DNA of 64,000 nucleotides, taken from Lachnospiraceae bacterium (GTDB lineage: Bacteria; Bacillota; Clostridia; Lachnospirales; Lachnospiraceae). The translations under genes were made by a program, and so were the position numbers. The DNA lies in NCBI GenBank assembly GCA_024681775.1, contig JAILAF010000031.1:59978-123977 (forward strand), given 5' to 3'. Under the pieces are notes generated by a model. The model had not been told where the DNA came from. It saw nothing but the letters and a program-made list of their open reading frames with translations, and searched no databases. This document shows positions 12,459 through 20,654 of this stretch, in pieces. The first letter of the stretch is position 1; every line of letters begins with the position of its first letter.

Positions 12459-13210
12459 ACACCAATTACAGACTGACCATCCGTTATGACGGAACGAAAT
12501 ACCGGGGCTGGGAACACCAGCCGGATACAGACATGACCATTCAGGGCAAGATCGAGCGCGTGCTGGCACGCATGCTGGAACTCCCGGAGGGGGAAGTGCC
12601 CGAGGTCATCAGTGCCGGCCGGACGGATGCCGGTGTCCATGCGGAGAACATGATCGCCAATGTCTGGATGGACACCCTGAAGAGCCCCGTGCAGATCAGA
12701 GATTACTGCAATCTCTATCTGCCGGAGGATATCTGCATCAAGGAAGTGGCGGTGGCGGGAGAGCGCTTTCACAGTCGCTACAACGCCATCGGCAAGACCT
12801 ACTGTTACACGCTGTACCTGGGCGAGTGTAAGCCCACCTTTGATCGAAAGTATGTCTGGCAGCCACCTCTTCCGCTGGATGTTCCGGCGATGCGGGAGGC
12901 TGCACTTTTGCTGATAGGGGAGCATGATTTTGCTTCCTTCTGCGGGAACGCCCGCATGAAAAAATCCACCGTCCGCACCGTGGATACCATCGATTTCAAG
13001 CGGGAGGGAGACTACCTGCGGATCACCTTCCACGGCAACGGCTTCCTCCAGTACATGGTCCGGATCATCACCGGCACCCTGGTGGAGGTGGGACAGGGAA
13101 AGCGGACGCCGGAGAGCATGACGGAACTCCTGGCGGCGAAGGACCGAAAAAAAGCAGGTGCCACCGCGCCCGCGAAAGGGCTCACCATGATGAAGGTGGA
13201 TTACCACTGA
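12455..13210 (+). CDS. truA: tRNA pseudouridine synthase A
   Basis: TruA converts uridines 38-40 of the tRNA anticodon stem to pseudouridine. The 251-residue protein has the catalytic motif AGRTDAGVHA with Asp58, the N-terminal IRYDGTKYRGW and the C-terminal GNGFLQYMVRIITGTLVEVG, all in TruA order and at family length. It starts with GTG 12455 inside the thrH stop (GTGA overlap). It is the last recognisable housekeeping gene before the polysaccharide locus. Confidence 0.96.
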   Translation: MNTNYRLTIRYDGTKYRGWEHQPDTDMTIQGKIERVLARMLELPEGEVPEVISAGRTDAGVHAENMIANVWMDTLKSPVQIRDYCNLYLPEDICIKEVAVAGERFHSRYNAIGKTYCYTLYLGECKPTFDRKYVWQPPLPLDVPAMREAALLLIGEHDFASFCGNARMKKSTVRTVDTIDFKREGDYLRITFHGNGFLQYMVRIITGTLVEVGQGKRTPESMTELLAAKDRKKAGATAPAKGLTMMKVDYH

Positions 13211-13232
13211 GCGGAGCGAATTTATGAGCGAA

Positions 13233-13269
13233 GCGATGCTTATTGAGGAGCGGAGCGAGTCAATAAGAG
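13233..13269. repeat. Dispersed 37-bp palindromic element, copy 1
   Basis: The element contains the inverted arms CTTATTGA and TCAATAAG around GGAGCGGAGCGAG. A second copy at 49227-49263 matches 35 of 37 bases. It lies in the 88-bp gap between truA and the PseG-like gene; a purine-rich GAGCGGAGCGAA (about 13208-13220) just upstream looks like a partial copy of the loop. Confidence 0.85.
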
Positions 13270-13298
13270 AGGACAGAAAGCAACCTCAGGGAGAATCT

Positions 13299-14312
13299 AT
13301 GAAACTGCTCATCAGAGCGGACAAAAATGAAACCGTGGCTTCGGGACATGTGCAGCGCTGCCTTTCCCTTGCGGATGCCTTTCGGGATCTGGGGGGCGAG
13401 GTGACCTTTGTATCCGCCGATCAGGGCGCAGTGAGCACCGTCACCGGAAGAGGGTATGCATGTATCGTTCTGGATACGGACTGGCAGGACATGGAGGGAG
13501 AGATCCCTTCCCTGAACGCGGTGCTGCGGGATGGCCGCCCTGACTTGCTCCTGGTGGATTCCTACCGGGCCACCGCTTCTTACCTGAAGGCGGCAGGGGA
13601 TACGGTGCCTGTGGTCTGGATGGATGACCTGATGGACATGACGCCCCGGGTCCGGGCCATCGTCAATTACGAGATTTACGCAGACAGAGCTTCTTACGGA
13701 GGCGCAGATCGGGGAACCGCCTTTTTGCTGGGGCCTTCCTATGCGCCGCTGCGAAAGGCATTTGGGGAGATCCCGGCACCGAAGATCCCGGCATTTCCGA
13801 ACAGGCTCCTGCTCATGTGCGGCGGCTCCATGCCCTATGACATCCTGGGGCGCCTGACGGCCCTTGCCCTCGCGGGAGGCTGGAAGGAGATCACGGCCCT
13901 GTGCGGTAACCACCGGGAGCTGAAAGCGGAGCTGGAACAGCGTTTTGCAGGCCATGCCGGTCTGCATTTTCTGGACTTTGTGGAGGATATGCCCGCGCTC
14001 TATGCACGGACGGATCTGGCGGTATCCGCCGCCGGCAGCACATTGTACGAACTGGCCGCAGCCGGGGTTCCTGCCATCTGCTATACCCTGGCGGACAATC
14101 AGCTGCAAAATGCAGCCGTATTTGCGGACCGGGACCTGATGGACTGTGCGGGTCGTGCCGACTGCGGGACGGAGCTGGAGGAGCACCTTCCTGCGCTTTT
14201 AACAAAAAATACGGATCCGGATCTGCGGACCCGCAGGAGCCTTGCGCTGCGGGAAGCCATCGACGGAAAAGGCGCATGTCGCCTTGCCCGGGCACTGCGG
14301 GATCTGATCTGA
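13299..14312 (+). CDS. PseG-like UDP-sugar hydrolase / GT28-fold protein
   Basis: The 337-residue protein resembles PseG, which removes UDP from UDP-2,4-diacetamido-2,4,6-trideoxy-altrose in pseudaminic acid synthesis. The N-terminal RADKNETVASGHVQRCLSLA places a His at residue 17, the position of the catalytic His in PseG. The C-terminal half has the GT-B signature MCGGS and the nucleotide-binding VSAAGSTLYELAAAGVPAICY. An upstream in-frame ATG at 13224 is rejected because it lies in the palindromic repeat, whereas ATG 13299 follows a GGGAGA. No other pse gene is in the window, so the substrate may differ. It opens the polysaccharide locus and is followed by a flippase-type transporter after 10 bp. 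Confidence 0.75.
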   Translation: MKLLIRADKNETVASGHVQRCLSLADAFRDLGGEVTFVSADQGAVSTVTGRGYACIVLDTDWQDMEGEIPSLNAVLRDGRPDLLLVDSYRATASYLKAAGDTVPVVWMDDLMDMTPRVRAIVNYEIYADRASYGGADRGTAFLLGPSYAPLRKAFGEIPAPKIPAFPNRLLLMCGGSMPYDILGRLTALALAGGWKEITALCGNHRELKAELEQRFAGHAGLHFLDFVEDMPALYARTDLAVSAAGSTLYELAAAGVPAICYTLADNQLQNAAVFADRDLMDCAGRADCGTELEEHLPALLTKNTDPDLRTRRSLALREAIDGKGACRLARALRDLI

Positions 14313-14322
14313 TCGGAACAAT

Positions 14323-16059
14323 ATGAGACGAATACTTGGCAAGCTGAACAAATTACTGGACGGAAAACAGAAAAGGACCATGCTGCTGATCTGCTTTATG
14401 ATGATCATCGGCGCTTTTTTGCAGACCCTGGGAGTCAGTCTCCTGGTGGGCGTCGTCAACGTGGTCATCGATCCCGAGGCCGTGCAGAAGAGCGATACCG
14501 TCCGGACCTTTTATAACCTGCTGGGGATGGAGGATTTTCGGACCTTCTCTCTGGTGATGATGACGCTGCTCATCCTGATCTACATCCTGAAAAATGCGTA
14601 TCTCTACCTGCAGCAGAAGGCGATGTATGCCTTTGTCTACACCAACCAGTTCCGCACTTCGGAGCGGATGATGCGCAACTATCTGCGCCGCGGGTATGAG
14701 TACTACCTGAACGCGGATACGGCCGTGGTGCAGCGGAGCATTACTTCCGACGTGAACAATATGTACGCGCTGATCCTGGCCCTCCTGCAGATGGTTTCCG
14801 ACGGTGTGGTGAGCATCTGTGTCGTGACCTACTGTCTGATGCAGAGCGGCGTTATGACGATCCTGCTGGCGGTGGCGATCCTGCTGCTGATGCTGGTGAT
14901 CAAGAAGGTCTTAAAGCCTGTCATGTACCGAGCCGGCAAGGAAAATCAGGATTATTACAGCGGGCTTTTCAAATGGATCTCTCAGACGGTGCAAGGCATC
15001 AAAGAGGTAAAGATCTTCGGCAAAGAGCAGTATTTTGTGGACCGGTACTGCGACTGCGGACAGGGGTATGTGAATGCCGTTCAGCATTACAGCCTCTACA
15101 ATTCTGTGCCCAAACTCCTGATGGAGACGGTGTGCGTTATCACCATGGTGGGTTACATGATGGTGCTGATCGGAACCGGCTCCTCCACGGAAAACATGCT
15201 CAGTGTTTTTGCGACACTGGCGGCCGCTGCCGTGGTCCTGCTTCCCGCCGTGAACCGCATCAACAATCAGCTCAATTCCATGGCCTATTTCGAGCCGTTC
15301 CTCATGAATGTCAGCGACAATCTCCAGGATGAGATCAGCGAAGGCAAGGTGGACATGTCCTTTGCGGATCCGAAGTCCGAGCGTATGCCCATCCGGAAGG
15401 AGATCCGCCTGGAGCACATCACTTACGCCTACCCCGGCACGGATGTGAAGATTTTTGACAAGGCAGACCTGACGGTGCCCATCGGATCCTCCGTGGGGAT
15501 CGTGGGCAGCTCCGGCGCCGGAAAGAGCACCATCGTGGATATCCTGCTGGGGCTCCTGGTCCCGCAGGAGGGCACCATCTATGCGGATGCGTGCGATACG
15601 AAGGACGACTATCGCAGATTCCTGAAAAACATCGGCTATATCCCCCAGATGATCTTTATGCTGGATGATACCATCCGCAGAAACGTGGCCTTCGGCGTGC
15701 CGGAGGAGGAGATCAGCGAGGAGCGGATCTGGGAGGTCCTCCGGGAAGCACAGCTGGATGAATTCGTCCGCGGACTGCCCGAGGGGCTGGACACCGGCAT
15801 CGGCGAGCGGGGCATCCGTCTCTCCGGCGGTCAGCGCCAGAGGATCGGTATTGCCAGAGCCCTGTACCACGACCCTGAGATCCTGGTGCTGGATGAAGCA
15901 ACCTCCGCCCTGGACAATGATACCGAGAAGGCCATCATGGACTCCATCAATCATTTCCGGGGGAAGAAGACCCTCATCATCATCGCTCACCGCCTGCAGA
16001 CCATCGAGAAATGCGACCGCGTCTTCCGGGTGGAAAACGGCAGGATCGAGCCGGCATAA
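14323..16059 (+). CDS. ABC transporter, fused permease/ATPase (PglK/MsbA-like)
   Basis: The 578-residue half-transporter has an N-terminal domain of about six membrane helices (residues 20-320) and a C-terminal ATPase. Walker A is GSSGAGKST at 395-403, the signature LSGGQRQR starts at 500, Walker B is LVLDEATSALD with Asp524/Glu525, and the switch His is in IIAHRL. This exporter type moves lipid-linked oligosaccharides or lipids. The position between a sugar-nucleotide gene and glycan-modifying genes points to a PglK-like flippase. It works as a homodimer in related proteins. The start codon ATG 14323 has only a weak upstream GGAA. The substrate is inferred from context only. Confidence 0.85.
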   Translation: MRRILGKLNKLLDGKQKRTMLLICFMMIIGAFLQTLGVSLLVGVVNVVIDPEAVQKSDTVRTFYNLLGMEDFRTFSLVMMTLLILIYILKNAYLYLQQKAMYAFVYTNQFRTSERMMRNYLRRGYEYYLNADTAVVQRSITSDVNNMYALILALLQMVSDGVVSICVVTYCLMQSGVMTILLAVAILLLMLVIKKVLKPVMYRAGKENQDYYSGLFKWISQTVQGIKEVKIFGKEQYFVDRYCDCGQGYVNAVQHYSLYNSVPKLLMETVCVITMVGYMMVLIGTGSSTENMLSVFATLAAAAVVLLPAVNRINNQLNSMAYFEPFLMNVSDNLQDEISEGKVDMSFADPKSERMPIRKEIRLEHITYAYPGTDVKIFDKADLTVPIGSSVGIVGSSGAGKSTIVDILLGLLVPQEGTIYADACDTKDDYRRFLKNIGYIPQMIFMLDDTIRRNVAFGVPEEEISEERIWEVLREAQLDEFVRGLPEGLDTGIGERGIRLSGGQRQRIGIARALYHDPEILVLDEATSALDNDTEKAIMDSINHFRGKKTLIIIAHRLQTIEKCDRVFRVENGRIEPA

Positions 16060-16070
16060 AGGAGCCTGTT

Positions 16071-16952
16071 TTGAAGGAGAAGCTGAAGGGGAAAATCGCA
16101 TATCCGCTGCTGGGACTCCTGCTCTTTTGCATCCTTTTTGCCTTCTTTTTCCGCGGCTTTGCAAGACAGCTGTCGCCGGGGCGTGAGACCCCCGACATCC
16201 TCCTGATGGGAGACAGCATCTTTGCCTATACCCGGGACGAGACCTCCGTGGCTGCTTTGATGAATCAGTCCATGGACGCCGTGATCGCGGACGGCAGCTT
16301 CGGCGGAACAGCCCTCTGCTACCGGGATGTGGACGCCAGACTGGGCTATATGGGAGACGCCTTCTGTATGGCGGCCCTGACCCAGGCCATGGTCACCGGA
16401 GACTTCCGGGTCCAGGAAAATGCCCGGGTCCGGGAAAATGCAACGGACTATTTCGGGGAACGGCTGGCTGCGCTGGAACGCATCGACCTCTCCGGCGTGA
16501 AGATCCTGGTGATCGAGCATCAGTTAAACGATTACCAGGGAGGCTCCGCATTGGAGGATCCTGCGAACCCCACGGGAGAATACAATTACCGGGGCGCCCT
16601 GCGGCATATCATCGGCAGTCTGCAGGAAAAATACCCCGACCTGGACATCGTGTTGGCCTCCAGCCCTTACGTCTGGTACCCCTTGGAGACATCGGCGCAG
16701 ACAGGCGCGGACCGGGATTTCGGATACGGTACCCTGGATGATTTTGCAGACGTACAGGCGCAGGTGGCGGAGGAGACGGGCTGCGGCCTCATCTCCCTGC
16801 GGGACGTCTATCCGGAGGCGGAAAGCTCCGAGGATCCGGAGATCTGGCGGGTCTACACCGTGGACGGCATGCATCCCAACGCGGAAGGAAGAAGACTGAT
16901 CGCTGAGGCGCTGACTGAGGCGCTTTGGAACAGATTACGGGAAAAACAATGA
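16071..16952 (+). CDS. Membrane-anchored SGNH/GDSL hydrolase
   Basis: The 293-residue protein has one N-terminal membrane segment (about residues 9-28) and an extracytoplasmic SGNH hydrolase domain. The nucleophile motif is LLMGDSIFA with Ser49, and block V is DGMHPNAEG with Asp265 and His268, so the catalytic set is intact. Such enzymes commonly add or remove acyl groups on wall glycans. The start is chosen as TTG 16071, 6 nt after AAAGGAG, because the upstream in-frame ATG 16011 lies deep in the ABC transporter gene. The stop overlaps the next gene by 4 bp. A second, divergent SGNH-fold protein lies at 24176. Confidence 0.85.
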   Translation: MKEKLKGKIAYPLLGLLLFCILFAFFFRGFARQLSPGRETPDILLMGDSIFAYTRDETSVAALMNQSMDAVIADGSFGGTALCYRDVDARLGYMGDAFCMAALTQAMVTGDFRVQENARVRENATDYFGERLAALERIDLSGVKILVIEHQLNDYQGGSALEDPANPTGEYNYRGALRHIIGSLQEKYPDLDIVLASSPYVWYPLETSAQTGADRDFGYGTLDDFADVQAQVAEETGCGLISLRDVYPEAESSEDPEIWRVYTVDGMHPNAEGRRLIAEALTEALWNRLREKQ

Positions 16953-18520
16953 CTGGAATGGATACGTTTCTAAAATCCTATACGGAAAAGCTCTCCGCGC
17001 AGGTACGGGCCGCAATGACAGGGGCTTTTGTCATCGGGCTCCTGGTCCATCTGCCTGCCATGCTCTCGGACATTCCCAACCACGACGGGCTGAGCAGCAT
17101 GTATTTTGATCAGAACATGATCACCTCCGGAAGGTGGTTTCTGATGATCGCCTGCGGGGCATCCTCCTACTTTACGGTGCCCTGGGTCATCGGCCTTTTG
17201 GGGCTGTTGTATCTGGCGCTGGCAGCGGGGGTCCTGGCGGATCTCCTGCAGCTGCGGAGCGTCCGGGCGGGCATTCTTACGGGAGGCCTGCTGGTGGCAT
17301 TCCCTGCACTGGCTTCCACCTTTGCCTATGTCTTTACCCTGGACGGATACATGTGCGGGCTGCTGCTGGCGGTCTGCGCCGTCAGGCTGACTTCCGCAGG
17401 AAAATGGGGACCCTTGTGGGGCGCCCTGTGCCTTGCGTTCAGCATGGGGATCTATCAGGCGTATCTGCCCTTTGCCATTGTCCTGAGCATCTACGTGGTG
17501 CTGCGGGCCTTCGGAGATGCCTCTGTTTCTGACGAAAGTGTCGGAAATGGGACAGGTCCTGTCCGGGTGCTGGTAAACCACCTTATCATGGGTGTTTCGG
17601 GCTTTGCCCTCTACTATGTGATCCTGCGGATCTTCCTCCTGATCCAGGGGAAGGAGCTGGATACCTACCAGGGCATCGACCGGCTGGGAGAGGGGGCAGC
17701 GGATGCCACCTTCCTCCGCGCGATTCCCCATGTGTATACGGATTTTGTCAAATACCCTCTTTCGGGAGGTTCCCTGATCCCCAATGCCTTTGCGGGGATC
17801 GGACTTGCCATGCTGCTTGTGGCGGCCGCCATGACCTTTTTCGGCAGGCTCCGGAAGGGCGGCTGGCTGAAAAAACCGCTCTTTTACGTTCTGTTTTTCC
17901 TGACCCTGGCGGCCCTGCCTCCGGCACTGAACGGGATCCTGCTCATCACCCCTTCCGTGAACTATCACCTGATCATGCGGTATGCCTGGGTGCTGATCCC
18001 CCTTCTGGCGCTTGCTTATGCGGATCAGGCGGGAGACTTCCGGGAGAAAACCGCCGGGATTCTCTTCCCCGCAGTCCTGACCGCAGGCGCAGTCCTGATC
18101 TTCTGCTACGGCCTGGCGGACAATATCGGCTACGCCAACCTGCAGAAAAAGTACGAGAAGACCTACGGGTATTGTCTGCGTCTCCTGGACCGCATCGAGC
18201 AGACGGAAGGCTACTACCGCGGCATGCCCGTGGCCATCATCGGGGTGGTGGGGGACGAGAGCTATCCGGAGACGGACCTTACCGGCAAGGTGACGGACGG
18301 CATGATCGGCCTGAACGGAGACTACCTGGTCTACACCGGAGAAAACTACGGCTCCTTCCTGAAAAATTATCTGGGGGCTACCGTGAACTTCCTGCCGGTG
18401 GAGGAGGTAACGGATATTTACTACTCCCCGGAGTACCGGGAGATGGACAGCTTCCCTGCTGCATCCGCCCTGCGGATCGTGGACGGGGTGCTCTATGTAA
18501 AGACAGAGAACAAGGACTGA
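16949..18520 (+). CDS. GtrII-family polytopic glucosyltransferase
   Basis: The 523-residue membrane protein has about 10-12 hydrophobic helices. The N-terminal region PNHDGLSSMYFDQNMITSGR followed by Trp is the conserved extracytoplasmic loop of the GtrII family, whose founder adds glucose to O antigen from undecaprenyl-phosphate-glucose. The C-terminal portion after about residue 400 is soluble. ATG 16949 overlaps the previous stop as ATGA and is preferred to the upstream TTG 16925. The next gene is a GtrB-like polyprenol-phosphate sugar synthase, which would make the donor. The membrane flippase GtrA of classical systems is not adjacent. Confidence 0.8.
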   Translation: MTGMDTFLKSYTEKLSAQVRAAMTGAFVIGLLVHLPAMLSDIPNHDGLSSMYFDQNMITSGRWFLMIACGASSYFTVPWVIGLLGLLYLALAAGVLADLLQLRSVRAGILTGGLLVAFPALASTFAYVFTLDGYMCGLLLAVCAVRLTSAGKWGPLWGALCLAFSMGIYQAYLPFAIVLSIYVVLRAFGDASVSDESVGNGTGPVRVLVNHLIMGVSGFALYYVILRIFLLIQGKELDTYQGIDRLGEGAADATFLRAIPHVYTDFVKYPLSGGSLIPNAFAGIGLAMLLVAAAMTFFGRLRKGGWLKKPLFYVLFFLTLAALPPALNGILLITPSVNYHLIMRYAWVLIPLLALAYADQAGDFREKTAGILFPAVLTAGAVLIFCYGLADNIGYANLQKKYEKTYGYCLRLLDRIEQTEGYYRGMPVAIIGVVGDESYPETDLTGKVTDGMIGLNGDYLVYTGENYGSFLKNYLGATVNFLPVEEVTDIYYSPEYREMDSFPAASALRIVDGVLYVKTENKD

Positions 18521-18574
18521 TCGTTTCCCAAAGCGCTGACGCGCTTTTTGGGCTACAAGGATGGTGAAGAAATT
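18521..18574 (+). other. GtrII-GtrB gap with hairpin
   Basis: CCCAAAGCGC near 18528-18537 pairs with GCGCTTTTTGGG (18540-18551), with two unpaired T, just upstream of gtrB. It may be a weak attenuator or an mRNA-processing hairpin. Confidence 0.5.
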
Positions 18575-19540
18575 ATGGCACTGGTGTCGATCGTACTGCC
18601 GGCATACAATGAAAAAGAAAATATCGCCATCGCAGCAAAGACCCTGACGGAAGTACTGGATCCTCTGCCGGAGGAATACGAGCTCCTCTTTATCAGCGAC
18701 GGCTCCCGGGACGGGACCTACGAGGAGATCCTGCGGGTGGCGAAGGACAATCCCCATGTAAAGGGAGCGGAGTTCTCCCGGAACTTCGGCAAGGAAGCGG
18801 CGATCTTCGCAGGGCTCGAGCTGGCAGCGGGAGACGCTGTGGTGGTGATGGACTGCGATCTGCAGCATCCCCCTTCCGCCCTGCCCGAGATGCTGGAAAA
18901 ATGGCGGGACGGCGCAGAGGTGGTGGAGGGCATCAAGAACAGCCGCGGCAGGGAGAGCCTGGGATATAAGCTTTCCGCGGGGCTTTTCTACCGCATCATG
19001 AGCGCCCTGATCCACATGGACATGAAGGCGTCCTCCGACTATAAACTGCTGGACCGCAAAGCAGTGGCGGCCCTTTTGGAGCTTCCGGAGCGCCGGACCT
19101 TTTTCCGGGCCCTCAGCTTCTGGGTGGGCTTTCGCACCGAGCGGGTGACCTACGACGTACAGGAGCGTGTGGCGGGGAAGAGCAAGTGGAGCATGCGTTC
19201 CCTCATCCGTTACGCCGTGTCCAATGCCACTTCCTTCAGCACCGCCCCCCTGCAGGCGGTGAGCGTGATGGGATGGGTCTTCCTGCTCTTTGCCGTAGTG
19301 CTGGGGATCCAGACCCTGGTACGGTTTTGTATGGGAAACGCTGCTACCGGATTTACCACGGTGATCCTCCTGCTCCTCATCATCGGAGGACTCCTGCTGG
19401 TGGGCCTGGGGATCGTGGGACATTACATCGCCCGGATCTACGAAGAGGTGAAGGGCCGTCCCAGATATATCATCAGAGATGTCACGGACAACCTGCCCGA
19501 GCAGGTGAAAGGAGCTTGGAAAAAACATGATCAGATTTAA
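18575..19540 (+). CDS. GtrB-like polyprenol-phosphate glycosyltransferase (GT2)
   Basis: The 321-residue protein is a DPM1/GtrB-type GT2 enzyme. It has SIVLPAYNEKENI at residues 5-17, SDGSRDGT at 41-48, the metal-binding MDCDLQHPP with Asp93/Asp95, and two C-terminal membrane helices (about 235-260 and 270-300). The family transfers a sugar, usually glucose, from a nucleotide donor to undecaprenyl phosphate. ATG 18575 is chosen over the in-frame TTG 18548, which lies in a hairpin. It overlaps wecE by 14 bp. Together with the preceding GtrII-like gene it would add glucosyl side branches to a surface glycan. Confidence 0.9.
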   Translation: MALVSIVLPAYNEKENIAIAAKTLTEVLDPLPEEYELLFISDGSRDGTYEEILRVAKDNPHVKGAEFSRNFGKEAAIFAGLELAAGDAVVVMDCDLQHPPSALPEMLEKWRDGAEVVEGIKNSRGRESLGYKLSAGLFYRIMSALIHMDMKASSDYKLLDRKAVAALLELPERRTFFRALSFWVGFRTERVTYDVQERVAGKSKWSMRSLIRYAVSNATSFSTAPLQAVSVMGWVFLLFAVVLGIQTLVRFCMGNAATGFTTVILLLLIIGGLLLVGLGIVGHYIARIYEEVKGRPRYIIRDVTDNLPEQVKGAWKKHDQI

Positions 19541-20654
19541 CGTTCCTCCCTATGTGGAGACCGCAGCGGGATATATCCAGGAATGTATCCGCAACGAGAA
19601 GATCTGCGGAGACGGCGCATATACCGCGAAATGTACCAAATGGCTGGAGGAAAAAACGAGCGCCGGCAAGGTGCTCCTTACCACCTCCTGCACCCATGCC
19701 ACCGATTTGGCAGCATTGCTGTGCGACTTAAAGCCGGGAGACGAGGTGATCCTCCCTTCCTTTACCTTTGTGTCCACTGCCAATTCCTTCGTGCTGCGGG
19801 GGGCTGTTCCCGTTTTCGTGGACATCCGCCCCGACACCATGAACATCGATGAGAAGCTCATCGAGGCGGCCATCACCGAAAAGACCAGAGTCATCGCACC
19901 CGTGCACTACGCAGGCGTCTCCTGCGAGATGGATACCATCCTGGATATCGCAAAGCGCCACAATCTCCTGGTGGTGGAGGATGCCGCCCAGGGCGTCATG
20001 AGCACCTACAAGGGGAAGGCTCTGGGAACCATGGGCGACTTCGGCGCTTTCAGCTTCCACGAGACCAAAAACTACAGCATGGGAGAGGGCGGCGCCCTCC
20101 TCATCAAGGATCCCGCCATGGCGGAGGAAGCGGAGATCATCCGGGAGAAAGGAACCGACCGCAGCAAGTTCTACCGCGGCCAGGTGGACAAATACACCTG
20201 GGTCAACTACGGCTCCTCCTATCTGCCCAGCGACATGAACGCGGCATACCTCTACGCCCAGCTGGAGGTGGCGGACAGGATCAACGATCAGAGACTGTCC
20301 TCCTGGAACCGCTACTATCGGAACCTGCAGCCCCTTGCGGATGCCGGGAAGATCGAACTGCCCCATGTCCCCGCAGAGTGCGTGCACAACGCGCACATGT
20401 TCTACATCAAAGCGAAGGACATCACGGAGCGCACCGCTCTCATCGGGCACCTGAAGGAAAATGAGATCATGGCGGTGTTCCATTACATTCCGCTGCATTC
20501 CTCTCCCGCAGGAAAGCACTTCGGCCGTTTCCATGGGGAGGATGTCTATACCACGAAGGAGAGCGAGCGCCTGCTCCGTCTCCCCATGTATTACGGTCTG
20601 GAGCCTGAGACGGTGGACCGGATCTGTGATGCGGTAAAGGCTTTCTATGCATAA
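19527..20654 (+). CDS. wecE: dTDP-4-amino-4,6-dideoxygalactose transaminase
   Basis: This PLP enzyme aminates dTDP-4-keto-6-deoxyglucose to dTDP-4-amino-4,6-dideoxygalactose. The 375-residue protein follows E. coli WecE closely along its whole length: FNVPP start, ICGDGAYT, DTMNIDEKLIEAAIT, VHYAGVSCEMDTI, EDAAQGVMSTYKG (Asp152) and the PLP-binding FSFHETKNYS with Lys181, then GQVDKYTW and IPLHSSPAGKHFG. The substrate is the product of RfbA and RfbB, encoded 6 kb downstream, so it competes with rhamnose synthesis for that intermediate. It overlaps both neighbours (14 bp and 8 bp), indicating tight coupling. Confidence 0.93.
   Translation: MIRFNVPPYVETAAGYIQECIRNEKICGDGAYTAKCTKWLEEKTSAGKVLLTTSCTHATDLAALLCDLKPGDEVILPSFTFVSTANSFVLRGAVPVFVDIRPDTMNIDEKLIEAAITEKTRVIAPVHYAGVSCEMDTILDIAKRHNLLVVEDAAQGVMSTYKGKALGTMGDFGAFSFHETKNYSMGEGGALLIKDPAMAEEAEIIREKGTDRSKFYRGQVDKYTWVNYGSSYLPSDMNAAYLYAQLEVADRINDQRLSSWNRYYRNLQPLADAGKIELPHVPAECVHNAHMFYIKAKDITERTALIGHLKENEIMAVFHYIPLHSSPAGKHFGRFHGEDVYTTKESERLLRLPMYYGLEPETVDRICDAVKAFYA

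Noticed and set aside
13224..13298. Upstream ATG for the PseG-like gene
   Set aside because: The extra 25 residues are encoded by the dispersed palindrome and would displace the conserved N-terminus.
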